From contig DATDCV010000160.1 in the NCBI GenBank assembly GCA_036524155.1, positions 1 through 10,441 of the forward strand: a DNA stretch of 10,441 nt. The letters run 5' to 3'. Position numbers and translations under genes: made by a program. The notes under the pieces were generated by a model. It was not told the DNA's origin. It saw only the letters and a program-made list of their open reading frames with translations, and did no database searches. Every line of letters begins with the position of its first letter. Position 1 is the first letter of the stretch. Positions 1-6,553 of this stretch are shown in pieces. This DNA is from DATDCV01 sp036524155. Its GTDB lineage: Bacteria > Verrucomicrobiota > Verrucomicrobiia > Limisphaerales > UBA8199.

Positions 1-1556
1 CCGCCAAACGGCGCCGCGGACACCTCGGGGCTGGCGGAGGGGCCGCCGGTCCAGCCCATGTCATTGCGGCTGCCGTCGAGGTCGTTGTAAATCGCTGCCG
101 GATCCCCGGCATCGCGGCAGGGCGAGGCGGGCGCGAGTTGGTAATCGCCCGGCGAGGCAGCAGCGAAGAGCGGGTCGACGGAAACGCTGCCGGCGCCAAT
201 GTTGATGACGCCGGTCTGCTGAGCGGAATAATTGCCGAAGCCTTGGTTGTTCCAGACATCGTTGTAGGTCAGTACGGGTGTGGCATTATCGAAGGAAGCG
301 CTGATGCCCGTTGTGTTGGCGGTGACGATGTTGTTCTTCACCATCGGGTTGGACCGGTAACACCACAGGCCGTCATTACGGTTGCTGACGACGGTATTAT
401 TTACGAACTGGGCACCGTCGGATTCATGCCAGCCGATGTAACAGCCGACCTCGTTGCCGGAAATCAGGTTGTTCGCGATCAGACTGGCCGAGTTGAGATT
501 AATAATGCCGTAGTCAAGAAAGCCGTTGCTTGAACTGCCGTTGTTCTGGACGCGATTGCCGCTGACCACAGCCGTCGCTCCGCTAACGACCGAGATACCC
601 CGGCTGGAGAACCCGGTGACGATATTGTTTTTCACCAGGGGACTGCCGCCGCTGACCTCAATGCCGGTGGTGGCGGTGGAACCCGCGGCCGGAGTGACCG
701 TGAAGCCAGAAAACTCAGTGCCGACGCAATTGTTGATCAGCACGCCCGGGTTGGTCGGGGGCCGCAGCGTAACCAGGCCCGCGCTGTCGCCCTTCACGTT
801 GATGCCCGAACGGAGTGTGATCGCTTCATTGTAGGTGCCGGCATGCACGACGACAGTCTCGCCAGGCACCGCGGCATCGATGGCGGGCTGAATGACCCCG
901 CCGGAGTAGACCTGGAGCCGGGTGGGCGCCGCCGTGCCTTCGATCGCGGTCGAGTAAGTTAGCCCCCCACCATTGCGCGCGGTGATGGTCATGCGGCCGG
1001 CAAACCGATAGGCTGGGGCGTCGGTCGCGACAAAGCAGAACTTCGATGAACTCGGCGGGAAGAGTGTGGCGGACGGGTATAAGAAAGTCACCTCATCCCC
1101 GGTGAGGTCCCGCGAGGCATTGTTCGGGCCAAAATCGCCCGAGCCCGTGGACGACCATTCAACATCAATAGTGGTGTCGCCATAGCCGGTCACCTTGAGT
1201 TCGAGGATGTAGTAGCCCACTCCCAGCGCCGTCGCGGCTAAATCCCTCAGCCGTGGCTCGAAGCAAAAGTCGCCAGTGGTGTTCAGCTTGATTACCCGGT
1301 CCTGGACGTTGCCTGAAAGCAGCAATTGTCCCGAGCCATCGCGGATTTCAAAAGGAAGCAAGTTGTCGCTGACGACGCTCCCCCCCGGTCCCGGCGTCCC
1401 TGCGAGAGCCGTGGCCCCGCCCGGCAGCAGGGCAACGGCGGCGGATGGCAGCACCGTGGAGATTAATATCGCAACTGTGACGAGAGCAATACACAGCCAG
1501 CCGCGGCGGCTGGATTGGCCGATCAACGAAGTAGTGGAGGTAAGATACGATTTCAT
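1..1556 (-). CDS. Secreted right-handed beta-helix repeat protein, 3' end beyond the window
   Basis: The minus frame is open from ATG at 1556 to the window edge, giving 518 residues without a stop. The ATG is the first in the frame after an upstream stop. The N-terminus has a basic stretch (RR near 17-18) and a hydrophobic segment at about 20-44, an export signal or signal anchor. Residues ~60-210 form an unrecognised, probably beta-rich region. From ~215 it is pectate-lyase-like: a start of the type QPAIDAAVPGETVVVHAGTY, then coils each carrying an Asn ladder (VKNNIVTG, VSGNRVQNNG, IANNLISGN, FVNNTVVSN, VKNNIVTAN; ~308-415). Residues ~460-505 hold the VDPLF...DYQLAPASPCRDAGDP closing motif common in such extracellular proteins. 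No catalytic residues can be assigned; it may bind or cleave polysaccharide, or be a surface protein. The missing C-terminus may hold a sorting signal. The fold call is firm, the function unknown. Confidence 0.85.
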   Translation of the reverse strand, partial: MKSYLTSTTSLIGQSSRRGWLCIALVTVAILISTVLPSAAVALLPGGATALAGTPGPGGSVVSDNLLPFEIRDGSGQLLLSGNVQDRVIKLNTTGDFCFEPRLRDLAATALGVGYYILELKVTGYGDTTIDVEWSSTGSGDFGPNNASRDLTGDEVTFLYPSATLFPPSSSKFCFVATDAPAYRFAGRMTITARNGGGLTYSTAIEGTAAPTRLQVYSGGVIQPAIDAAVPGETVVVHAGTYNEAITLRSGINVKGDSAGLVTLRPPTNPGVLINNCVGTEFSGFTVTPAAGSTATTGIEVSGGSPLVKNNIVTGFSSRGISVVSGATAVVSGNRVQNNGSSSNGFLDYGIINLNSASLIANNLISGNEVGCYIGWHESDGAQFVNNTVVSNRNDGLWCYRSNPMVKNNIVTANTTGISASFDNATPVLTYNDVWNNQGFGNYSAQQTGVINIGAGSVSVDPLFAAASPGDYQLAPASPCRDAGDPAAIYNDLDGSRNDMGWTGGPSASPEVSAAPFG

Positions 1557-1913
1557 AACTGCAAGGCGCCTGGCCGGGTTGTTATCTGGGTTTGGACTCC
1601 AGGAGCGACAGGAAACGCATCTTCATCCTGGAGCCATCATGTTCATTAGCTGTTTCGACTGAACTGAACCTCCGGGACCGCAATCAAAAGGCACCCGCAA
1701 ATCATCATCCTCTGCCATCCAGCGGTCGCCAAACCTGAGAGCATGGCAACAATGGAGCGTTGATCGCGAAGAAGCAACGGGGCTGTTTCCACTTAAAGTG
1801 TATTGGGCAGGCAGGGCCGGCTCGGGTATCACGGCTGATTTGGTTATGGCTTCCTCGCACGCGTGCTTTCGCTCCCTCCCTGGAATCGCCACGAGCCTCT
1901 TTCCGTCCAAATC
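1557..1913. other. 357-bp intergenic region without a convincing gene
   Basis: This gap lies between the stop of the DUF2721 gene and the start of the beta-helix gene, both on the minus strand, so it should hold the beta-helix promoter and leader. I see a perfect 10-bp palindrome GCACGCGTGC at 1857-1866 and an 8-bp inverted repeat at 1597-1633. I found no good -35/-10 pair, no terminator with a T-run and no riboswitch I recognise. Short minus-strand open frames here (1623-1910, 1705-2004) have no recognisable protein features. Confidence 0.6.
1597..1633. repeat. 8-bp inverted repeat in the leader of the beta-helix gene
   Basis: CTCCAGGA at 1597-1604 is the exact reverse complement of TCCTGGAG at 1626-1633, separated by 21 bp. 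It lies 41-77 bp upstream of the beta-helix start codon and would be in the 5' UTR of a longer transcript, where it could form a hairpin. A dyad of this size can occur by chance. Confidence 0.3.
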
Positions 1914-2354
1914 CTAAACGCCTAACTCCACCTTCAGCGCCCTCAGCGACAATTGGATGTCCCGGATGAAGGCGCTCAGCGAAATTATCAGCGCCCCCAG
2001 GCACGCGACAAATAGCAGCGTAATCAGCAATGCCGCCTCCAGCTTCATTAACGCCGTCAGGAACAGCACAATGATCAGTACCGCTGCCAGCAGCACGCTC
2101 GTCGCCGCCGTAATAATCGAGAGTTTGATGATTCGCGCGCGCCGGTACAGCACCTCAACCTGCCCCGCCAGCCTTTTCTTTTCCTCCTCCCCGACCTCCC
2201 GCATCTCCCGCGCCAATAACCGCGACCGGTCCACCGCCCGCCCAAAACGGTTGCTCAGCGTCAGCAACAACAGCCCGACACCGGAAATCAGGATCACCGG
2301 CCCGATCGCCATTTGCAGCACCGGGATCAATTCACGAATTGGAATGCCACCCAT
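1914..2354 (-). CDS. DUF2721 family small membrane protein
   Basis: The 146-residue product opens with a stretch of the type PVLQMAIGPVILISGVGLLLLTLSNRFGRAVDRSR, the hallmark of DUF2721 proteins, and has the family's usual size. Layout: TM1 at ~10-33, a cytoplasmic helical region rich in Arg, Glu and Lys (~36-75, likely coiled coil: LAREMREVGEEEKKRLAGQV), then TM2 and TM3 at ~80-128, and a short tail. The molecular role of the family is unknown; the position of charged residues suggests an inner-membrane scaffold. I chose ATG at 2354 because it places the conserved block close to the N-terminus; GTG at 2375, directly after an in-frame TAG and with GGGGAG 4 bp upstream, is the alternative (153 residues). 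It lies about 100 bp downstream of the permease gene on the same strand. Family call is firm, function unknown. Confidence 0.8.
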   Translation of the reverse strand: MGGIPIRELIPVLQMAIGPVILISGVGLLLLTLSNRFGRAVDRSRLLAREMREVGEEEKKRLAGQVEVLYRRARIIKLSIITAATSVLLAAVLIIVLFLTALMKLEAALLITLLFVACLGALIISLSAFIRDIQLSLRALKVELGV

Positions 2355-2454
2355 ACGCGGCGAGAACCTAACCACCTAACTCCCCGGATCAACATTATTA
2401 GTTTCCTGATCCCGTTCTCCCCCGCCCCGCTCATTCCCTCGGCTTACGGCCTCG

Positions 2455-2494
2455 CTAATTCACTAATTCACTGATTCACTGATTCACCGATTTA
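2455..2494. repeat. Tandem 8-bp repeat (5 units) across the permease stop codon
   Basis: Read on the plus strand, the units are CTAATTCA, CTAATTCA, CTGATTCA, CTGATTCA and a diverged CCGATTTA, starting at 2455, 2463, 2471, 2479 and 2487. On the coding (minus) strand the unit is TGAATYAG. The permease stop TGA (2478-2476) is the first triplet of one unit, and its last three codons are formed mostly by the two units upstream. Because 8 is not a multiple of 3, consecutive units put a TGA in all three frames. Confidence 0.85.
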
Positions 2495-4068
2495 CCTGTT
2501 GTTTTCCTCTTCCACCAGAAATATACCGGCACTCCCGCCAGCACGATCGCCAGCCCCGGCAATGAAGTCTTGGTCTTGTAGCACAGCAGCACCACCAGGA
2601 TCGCCGTCGCGAGGACCATATACAATGCGGGCACGACCGGGTACCCAAACGCGCGGTACGGGCGCTCAGCTTCCGGACACTTCCGCCGCAGCACGAACAG
2701 CCCCGCGATCGTCAGCACATAAAAAATTAGAACCGCAAAAACCACGTAGTCCAGCAGCGTGCTGTACAAGTTCCCGTATTCTTGCGCGCCAGTCGCCGCA
2801 TCCAGCTTCGGCGTGCCGTCCACATTCCAAAGCCGCGTCCGTGGCAGCACCAGCACGCAACTCCAAACACACTGCAGCAGCAGCGCCACCCCTGGCACTT
2901 TCCTCGAATTAAGCCGGCCAGCAGATTCGAAAAACAATTCGTCCCGGGCCATCGCGTAGTAAACCCGGGCGCCGGACAGGATGATGCCGTTGTCGCAGCC
3001 GAACGTAGATACCATGATCGCCACCGCCATTGTAATTGGCCCCGCACCTCTAAACACCGTCTCGATCGCCGCCGTCGCCACCCGGTCATCGGGTACGGTC
3101 TTGATCTGTTCCAAGGGCAGCAGGCACAAATAGGCGAGATTGGCCAGCAGGTACAGCGCCGTTACCAGGCCCGTCCCCAGCGCCAGCGACAGCGGCAAAT
3201 TTCGCTTCGGATTCTTCACTTCCCCAGCGGTGAATGTGACGTTGTTCCAGGCATCCGAGGAGAAAAGTGACCCTACTTGAGCGACGCAAAATGCGACAAA
3301 CAGACCGAAAGCGCCCCCGGTCGCCGCGACCGCAGGCAGAAACGAAACATCTGGCTTAATCGTCGAAACTGATTGTGGTGTCCATAGATGTGAAAAATTC
3401 GCCTGCAGGACTTCAGTGTTTCGGCAAATAATCAAGCCCACTGCGATTAATGCGAGGATCGATAAGGTTTTTGCCGATGTGAATATGTTCTGAATAACTT
3501 TCCCAAACATCAAGCCACGGGTATTTATTAGGGTCAGTACGGAGATAATCAATATGGCAATAAGTTGTTGAGTTGACAAGCTAATGGCATAGTTTGCAGA
3601 GACGTTTAGCGGCGGAACTATCCATAGCGTTGGTGAAACCCAACTGACCAAAACTCCCAAGTATCGCGAGAAAGCGACGGCGACGGCGGCGATGGTGCCG
3701 GTCTGGATTACGAGGAACAAAGTCCAGCCGTAGAGGAAACCCCACAGCGGGCTGTAGGCTTCGCGGAGGTAAACGTATTGGCCGCCGGCGCGAGGCATCA
3801 TGGCGGCCAATTCGCCGTAGCTGAGGGCGGCAGCGATGGTGAGGGCGCCGGTGACGACCCAGGCCAGCAACAGCCATCCGGTAGAACCGACCTGCCGGGC
3901 GATATCAGCCGAGACGATGAAGACGCCCGAGCCGATCATGGAGCCGGCGACGAGCATGGTGGAGTCGACGAGGCCAAGGCCCCGGACGAAGCCGGTTTGG
4001 GAACGCGGAGTTTCGGATTCGGTGTGTGGCATGGTGAGGGGCGCCTGGTCAGCGTCCGAACAGGGCAT
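2476..4068 (-). CDS. APC superfamily amino-acid permease
   Basis: Predicted inner-membrane amino-acid transporter of 530 residues, within the usual size range for 12-TM APC proteins. TM1 carries the substrate-site motif GSMIGSGVFI (~42-51). It is followed by the loop typical of the family (SYGELAAMMPRAGGQYVYLREAYSPLWGFLYGW), then GEVKNPKRNLPLSL between TM6 and TM7, and near the C-terminus RRKCPEAERPYRAFGYPVVPALY before the last two helices. Substrate cannot be read from sequence; this type includes Ser/Thr and cationic amino-acid exchangers. ATG at 4068 has AGAAGA about 5 bp upstream and overlaps the ubiD end by 20 bp; ATG 4092 and ATG 4032 are alternatives. It sits directly downstream of ubiD and is probably co-transcribed with it. 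Codon use changes within the gene: C-ending codons early, an AT-rich middle (41% GC at 3361-3600), G-ending codons late. Confidence 0.88.
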   Translation of the reverse strand: MPCSDADQAPLTMPHTESETPRSQTGFVRGLGLVDSTMLVAGSMIGSGVFIVSADIARQVGSTGWLLLAWVVTGALTIAAALSYGELAAMMPRAGGQYVYLREAYSPLWGFLYGWTLFLVIQTGTIAAVAVAFSRYLGVLVSWVSPTLWIVPPLNVSANYAISLSTQQLIAILIISVLTLINTRGLMFGKVIQNIFTSAKTLSILALIAVGLIICRNTEVLQANFSHLWTPQSVSTIKPDVSFLPAVAATGGAFGLFVAFCVAQVGSLFSSDAWNNVTFTAGEVKNPKRNLPLSLALGTGLVTALYLLANLAYLCLLPLEQIKTVPDDRVATAAIETVFRGAGPITMAVAIMVSTFGCDNGIILSGARVYYAMARDELFFESAGRLNSRKVPGVALLLQCVWSCVLVLPRTRLWNVDGTPKLDAATGAQEYGNLYSTLLDYVVFAVLIFYVLTIAGLFVLRRKCPEAERPYRAFGYPVVPALYMVLATAILVVLLCYKTKTSLPGLAIVLAGVPVYFWWKRKTTGKSVNQ

Positions 4069-5551
4069 CAATCTTCTTTCGGACGGCTTCATCCATCTTA
4101 ATCAAAGGCGGCCAGGGACGGCCGAAGCCTTCGCCGGGGAGTTTACGGGTGGCATCGATGCCTAGCTTGGTGCCGACGGCGATTTCTGTGGTGGCGTGGT
4201 CCAGGACATCGGCGGGGCCCTTGGTGAAGATGGAGTCGCGCTGGGGATCGGTATTGGCGCAGAGGCGGAACAGAACCTCGCTTGTGTTATGAACATCGAC
4301 GTCGTCATCAACGACGACGAGGTATTTAGTGAACATCATTTGGCCCATACCCCAGAGGCCGTGCATGATTTTGTAGGCCTGCAGAGGGTAGGTTTTGCGG
4401 ATGCTGACAAAGACGAGGTTGTGAAAGACGCCTTCGGGCGGCAGCGCAAGGTCAACGAGCTCGGGGAAGTTCATTTTCAGGATGGGGAGGAAGAGTTTGA
4501 CGGAGGCGCTGCCGATGTAGAAATCCTCCATGGGTGGCCGGCCGACGATCGTGGCCGGGTAAACGGCGTTTCGGCGGTGAGTAATGGCGGTAATGTGGAA
4601 GACCGGGTACGGCTGTGGGAGGGTATAGTAACCGGTGTGATCGCCAAAGGGGCCCTCGTCGCGAAGCGGTTCTTTGGGGTCGACGAAGCCCTCGATGACG
4701 ATATCGGCGGCTGCGGGCACTTGGAGGTCGGAGGTCTGGCACTTGACGAGTTCGACGGATTGTTTGCGGAGATAGCCGGCGAGGAGGAACTCGTCGAGGC
4801 CGTCGGGCAAGGGAGCGGTGGCGCAGAAGGTGAAAACGGGATCGCCTCCGAGGAAGACAGCGACGGGCATTCGCGTGCCAGTTTCATAATACCGGCGGCC
4901 ATGCCGGGCGCCGACCTTTTGGAGCTGCCAATGCATGCCGGTGGTGTGGTCGTCGTACACTTGCATGCGGTACATGCCGACGTTGCGTTCGCCGGTCTCG
5001 GGGTCCCTGGTGACGACACAAGGCAGCGTGATGAAACGGCCTGCATCCAGAGGCCAGCATTTTTGGATGGGGAGATTGAGCAGAGTGGGCAGCGTTTCCA
5101 ATTGAGGGGAGGGAGAGTGAGATGGAGACGGGCCAGAGGCTTGGTCTACGATGACGTCTTTGCAGGGGCCGGTGTTGACGATTTTGGGCTTGGCGTGGCG
5201 GAGGTCGAAAGCCGTGCGGAGCAGAGCGAGCGCTTCACGGAAAGTGGCGGGTGGTTTGGCCTTGACCAGGGAGCCGAGTTCGTTGGCCGCTTCCTCGACG
5301 GACGCGGCGCCGAGGCTGAGGGCCATACGTGTCCAGGAGCCGAAGGTGTTGATGGCGAGCGGAAACGGCGAGACCCGGCCGCCGACCGTGGGCTGGTCGA
5401 AGAGCAGCGCCTTGCCGCCGCCGGGTTTTTTCATCTCGCGATCCGCCAGCTCAGTGATCTCGAGCTCGGTGGCGACGGGTTGCGGAATGCGCTGCAACTC
5501 GCCTGCGGTTTCCAGCCGCGTTAAGAAATCATGAAACGAGTGAAAAGCCAT
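4049..5551 (-). CDS. ubiD: UbiD family prenyl-FMN-dependent decarboxylase
   Basis: This 500-residue protein is a full-length UbiD-type decarboxylase, which removes the carboxylate from a prenylated aromatic acid using prenylated FMN and a divalent metal. The start MAFHSFHDFLTRLE is typical. NVGMYRMQV at ~190-198 and EGPFGDHTGYYT at 299-310 are the active-site motifs; R195, E299 and D304 match by motif spacing the R-E-E/D triad described for fungal Fdc1. Later blocks TIVGRPPMEDFYIG (~335-347) and FTKYLVVVDDDVDV (~407-420) are also family hallmarks. A Ser/Pro-rich insert (~138-150) interrupts the region before the PIQKCWPLDAGRFITLP block. With ubiX and a UbiA homologue divergently encoded next door, the likely role is decarboxylation in menaquinone synthesis by the futalosine route (MqnL) rather than ubiquinone. 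No Shine-Dalgarno sequence is visible upstream. Confidence 0.93.
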   Translation of the reverse strand: MAFHSFHDFLTRLETAGELQRIPQPVATELEITELADREMKKPGGGKALLFDQPTVGGRVSPFPLAINTFGSWTRMALSLGAASVEEAANELGSLVKAKPPATFREALALLRTAFDLRHAKPKIVNTGPCKDVIVDQASGPSPSHSPSPQLETLPTLLNLPIQKCWPLDAGRFITLPCVVTRDPETGERNVGMYRMQVYDDHTTGMHWQLQKVGARHGRRYYETGTRMPVAVFLGGDPVFTFCATAPLPDGLDEFLLAGYLRKQSVELVKCQTSDLQVPAAADIVIEGFVDPKEPLRDEGPFGDHTGYYTLPQPYPVFHITAITHRRNAVYPATIVGRPPMEDFYIGSASVKLFLPILKMNFPELVDLALPPEGVFHNLVFVSIRKTYPLQAYKIMHGLWGMGQMMFTKYLVVVDDDVDVHNTSEVLFRLCANTDPQRDSIFTKGPADVLDHATTEIAVGTKLGIDATRKLPGEGFGRPWPPLIKMDEAVRKKIDALFGR

Positions 5552-5897
5552 ACTTGCGAATCAGCAGAACAGACCGGGTAGGCTGAGTCAATGGTTCTGG
5601 CACGCGGAAGGTAATTTGGAGGTTGAGGGTGCTGCGGCACATGGTGTGCATCTTTGATGGCATCGATGCAGTTTAGGCGCCGGCGCGCGGACCTCAGCCC
5701 GCAGCAAGGTCCGCGAACACAGTTCGTTGACGTATCTAACACATCAGCTCTTCGGGAGTTGCTGCGGACTGAAGTCCGCGCGCCGGCTCAGGTGCCCGCG
5801 CATTGAACTGGGGCAGGGGTGCTGGTAGTATTGGCGGATGCAATCGACAAAGGTCGTCGGCGGGAAAGCGCAGGGATCTTAGCGAGCATTTTGAGTT
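5552..5897. other. 346-bp divergent intergenic region between ubiD and ubiX
   Basis: This gap must hold the divergent promoters for ubiD (minus) and ubiX (plus). I could not pick out a confident -35/-10 pair for either. Its middle third is occupied by a long imperfect inverted repeat (5679-5787). The last 20 bp before ubiX are AT-rich. Open frames across it on the minus strand (such as 5521-5742) are unconvincing, with no domain and an overlap of the ubiD start. Confidence 0.6.
5679..5787. repeat. 29-bp imperfect inverted repeat with 51-bp loop
   Basis: The left arm at 5679-5707 and the right arm at 5759-5787 are reverse complements with 2 mismatches in 29 positions. The right arm contains a smaller near-perfect palindrome, GCGGACTGAAGTCCGC (5764-5779; 7-bp stem), which is degraded in the left arm. 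The structure has the look of a REP/BIME-like or miniature non-autonomous element: two facing copies of one short palindromic unit. No target-site duplication was obvious. Confidence 0.75.
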
Positions 5898-6455
5898 TTG
5901 AAAATTCTGATTGCCATCACGGGGGCGAGCGGCGCGATATACGCGCAGCGCCTGCTTGACAACCTCGATGCGGCCGAGCACCAGGTGGACCTGGTGCTGA
6001 GCAACTACGCGCACTCGGTATTGGCCGAAGAGGTGCCCGGGGGCCTGCGGGTGGGGAAGGGGGTTTCGACCTACGGTTTGAAGAGCATGAACGCGCCGTT
6101 TGCGAGCGGCTCGAACGCGCCGGATGCGATGGTGATCATCCCGTGCAGCATGGGGACCCTGGGGCGCATCGCGCACGGGTATAGCGAGGACGTGTTGTTA
6201 CGGGCGGCCGATGTGGTGCTGAAAGAGAAGAAGAAACTGATACTGGTGCCGCGCGAGACGCCGTTGAACCTGGTGCACGTACGGAATTTCGAGCTGCTGA
6301 TCACGGCGGGGGCGACCATCCTGCCCGCCAACCCGAGTTTCTACACCCATCCGCAGACGGTCGAGGAAGTGGCCGACACGGTGGTGGCGCGGGTGCTGGA
6401 TCATTTGGGGATTGCGCACAAGCTGGTGGCGCGGTGGGGAGAGGAAAGGGAGTGA
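5898..6455 (+). CDS. ubiX: UbiX flavin prenyltransferase
   Basis: The 185-residue product is a complete UbiX, which prenylates FMN with dimethylallyl phosphate to make the prFMN cofactor required by UbiD. Visible hallmarks are the N-terminal nucleotide-binding start MKILIAITGASGAIYAQRLL, the block PCSMGTLGRIAHGYSEDVLLRAADVVLKE (~102-130), PRETPLNLVHVRNFELL (~138-154) and GATILPANPSFYTHPQTVEEVAD (~158-180). The start is TTG at 5898: an in-frame TGA at 5892-5894 rules out any start further upstream, and this TTG gives exactly the conserved N-terminus. The gene faces away from ubiD and leads the operon with the downstream UbiA homologue, 90 bp on. The C-terminus after HLGIAHKLVARW is short and charged (GEERE) and merges into a GA-rich tract. 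Confidence 0.94.
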   Translation: MKILIAITGASGAIYAQRLLDNLDAAEHQVDLVLSNYAHSVLAEEVPGGLRVGKGVSTYGLKSMNAPFASGSNAPDAMVIIPCSMGTLGRIAHGYSEDVLLRAADVVLKEKKKLILVPRETPLNLVHVRNFELLITAGATILPANPSFYTHPQTVEEVADTVVARVLDHLGIAHKLVARWGEERE

Positions 6456-6553
6456 GGGACAGAGAGGAAGAGGAAGAGGAAGACAAAGTGAAGGACAAAG
6501 TGGAAGACAAAGTGGGGGAGCTGGGGAGGAGGAAAGGCGGGAAATGTGATTAG
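6452..6553 (+). CDS. Possible 33-residue charged micro-ORF bridging ubiX and ubiA
   Basis: A GTG at 6452 overlaps the ubiX stop as GTGA and opens a frame of 33 codons that ends at a TAG 8 bp inside the UbiA-homologue gene. The product would be almost entirely charged: a run of six Glu, then DKVKDKVEDKV from the 12-bp tandem repeat, then GRRKGGKCD. It could be a translated small protein, a relay carrying ribosomes to the ubiA start, or no gene at all, because a GA-rich tract gives open charged frames easily. No homology can be claimed. Confidence 0.2.
   Translation: MRDREEEEEEDKVKDKVEDKVGELGRRKGGKCD
6479..6514 (+). repeat. Three 12-bp tandem units in a GA-rich tract
   Basis: GAAGACAAAGTG (6479-6490), AAGGACAAAGTG (6491-6502) and GAAGACAAAGTG (6503-6514) form an array inside the purine-rich ubiX-ubiA spacer (~6437-6544). 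Upstream is a GAGGAA-type simple repeat. The 12-bp period keeps any reading frame intact and would encode a four-residue DKV[KEG] repeat. Replication slippage is the likely origin. Confidence 0.8.
6525..6541 (+). promoter_or_regulatory. Purine-rich ribosome-binding region of the UbiA homologue
   Basis: GGAGGAGG at 6525-6532 and AAAGGCGGG at 6533-6541 precede the GTG start at 6546. The second stretch has better spacing (about 5 bp), the first a better anti-SD match but is 13 bp away. This is the strongest Shine-Dalgarno region in the window and supports GTG 6546 as the start. Confidence 0.5.

Noticed and set aside
138..1662. Plus-strand open frames at 138-533, 526-834 and 1276-1662
   Set aside because: They are antisense to the beta-helix gene, which is open over the whole stretch and has a clear repeat pattern. 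It is easily missed because its stop lies outside the window.
1760..1913. Riboswitch in the leader of the beta-helix gene
   Set aside because: The minus strand has GAAA-loop-like and GGAAGCC stretches, but I could not match a cobalamin, GEMM, TPP or other aptamer core.
1623..2004. Minus-strand open frames at 1623-1910 and 1705-2004
   Set aside because: No recognisable domain or ribosome-binding site; the second overlaps the DUF2721 gene in another frame.
3300..3620. Replication origin suggested by a C-rich to G-rich strand switch and AT-rich dip
   Set aside because: The dip is inside an intact permease gene, no DnaA-box cluster was seen, and the skew seems to follow codon endings of individual genes.
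4196..5524. 442-codon open frame on the plus strand
   Set aside because: It lies wholly antisense to ubiD, whose protein has all UbiD motifs. The antisense product is Gly/Glu/Asp/Val-rich with no domain, as expected from a GC-rich gene read backwards.
5736..6176. 146-codon minus-strand open frame over the ubiX start
   Set aside because: Antisense to ubiX and to the inverted repeat; product is His/Arg/Pro-rich without features.
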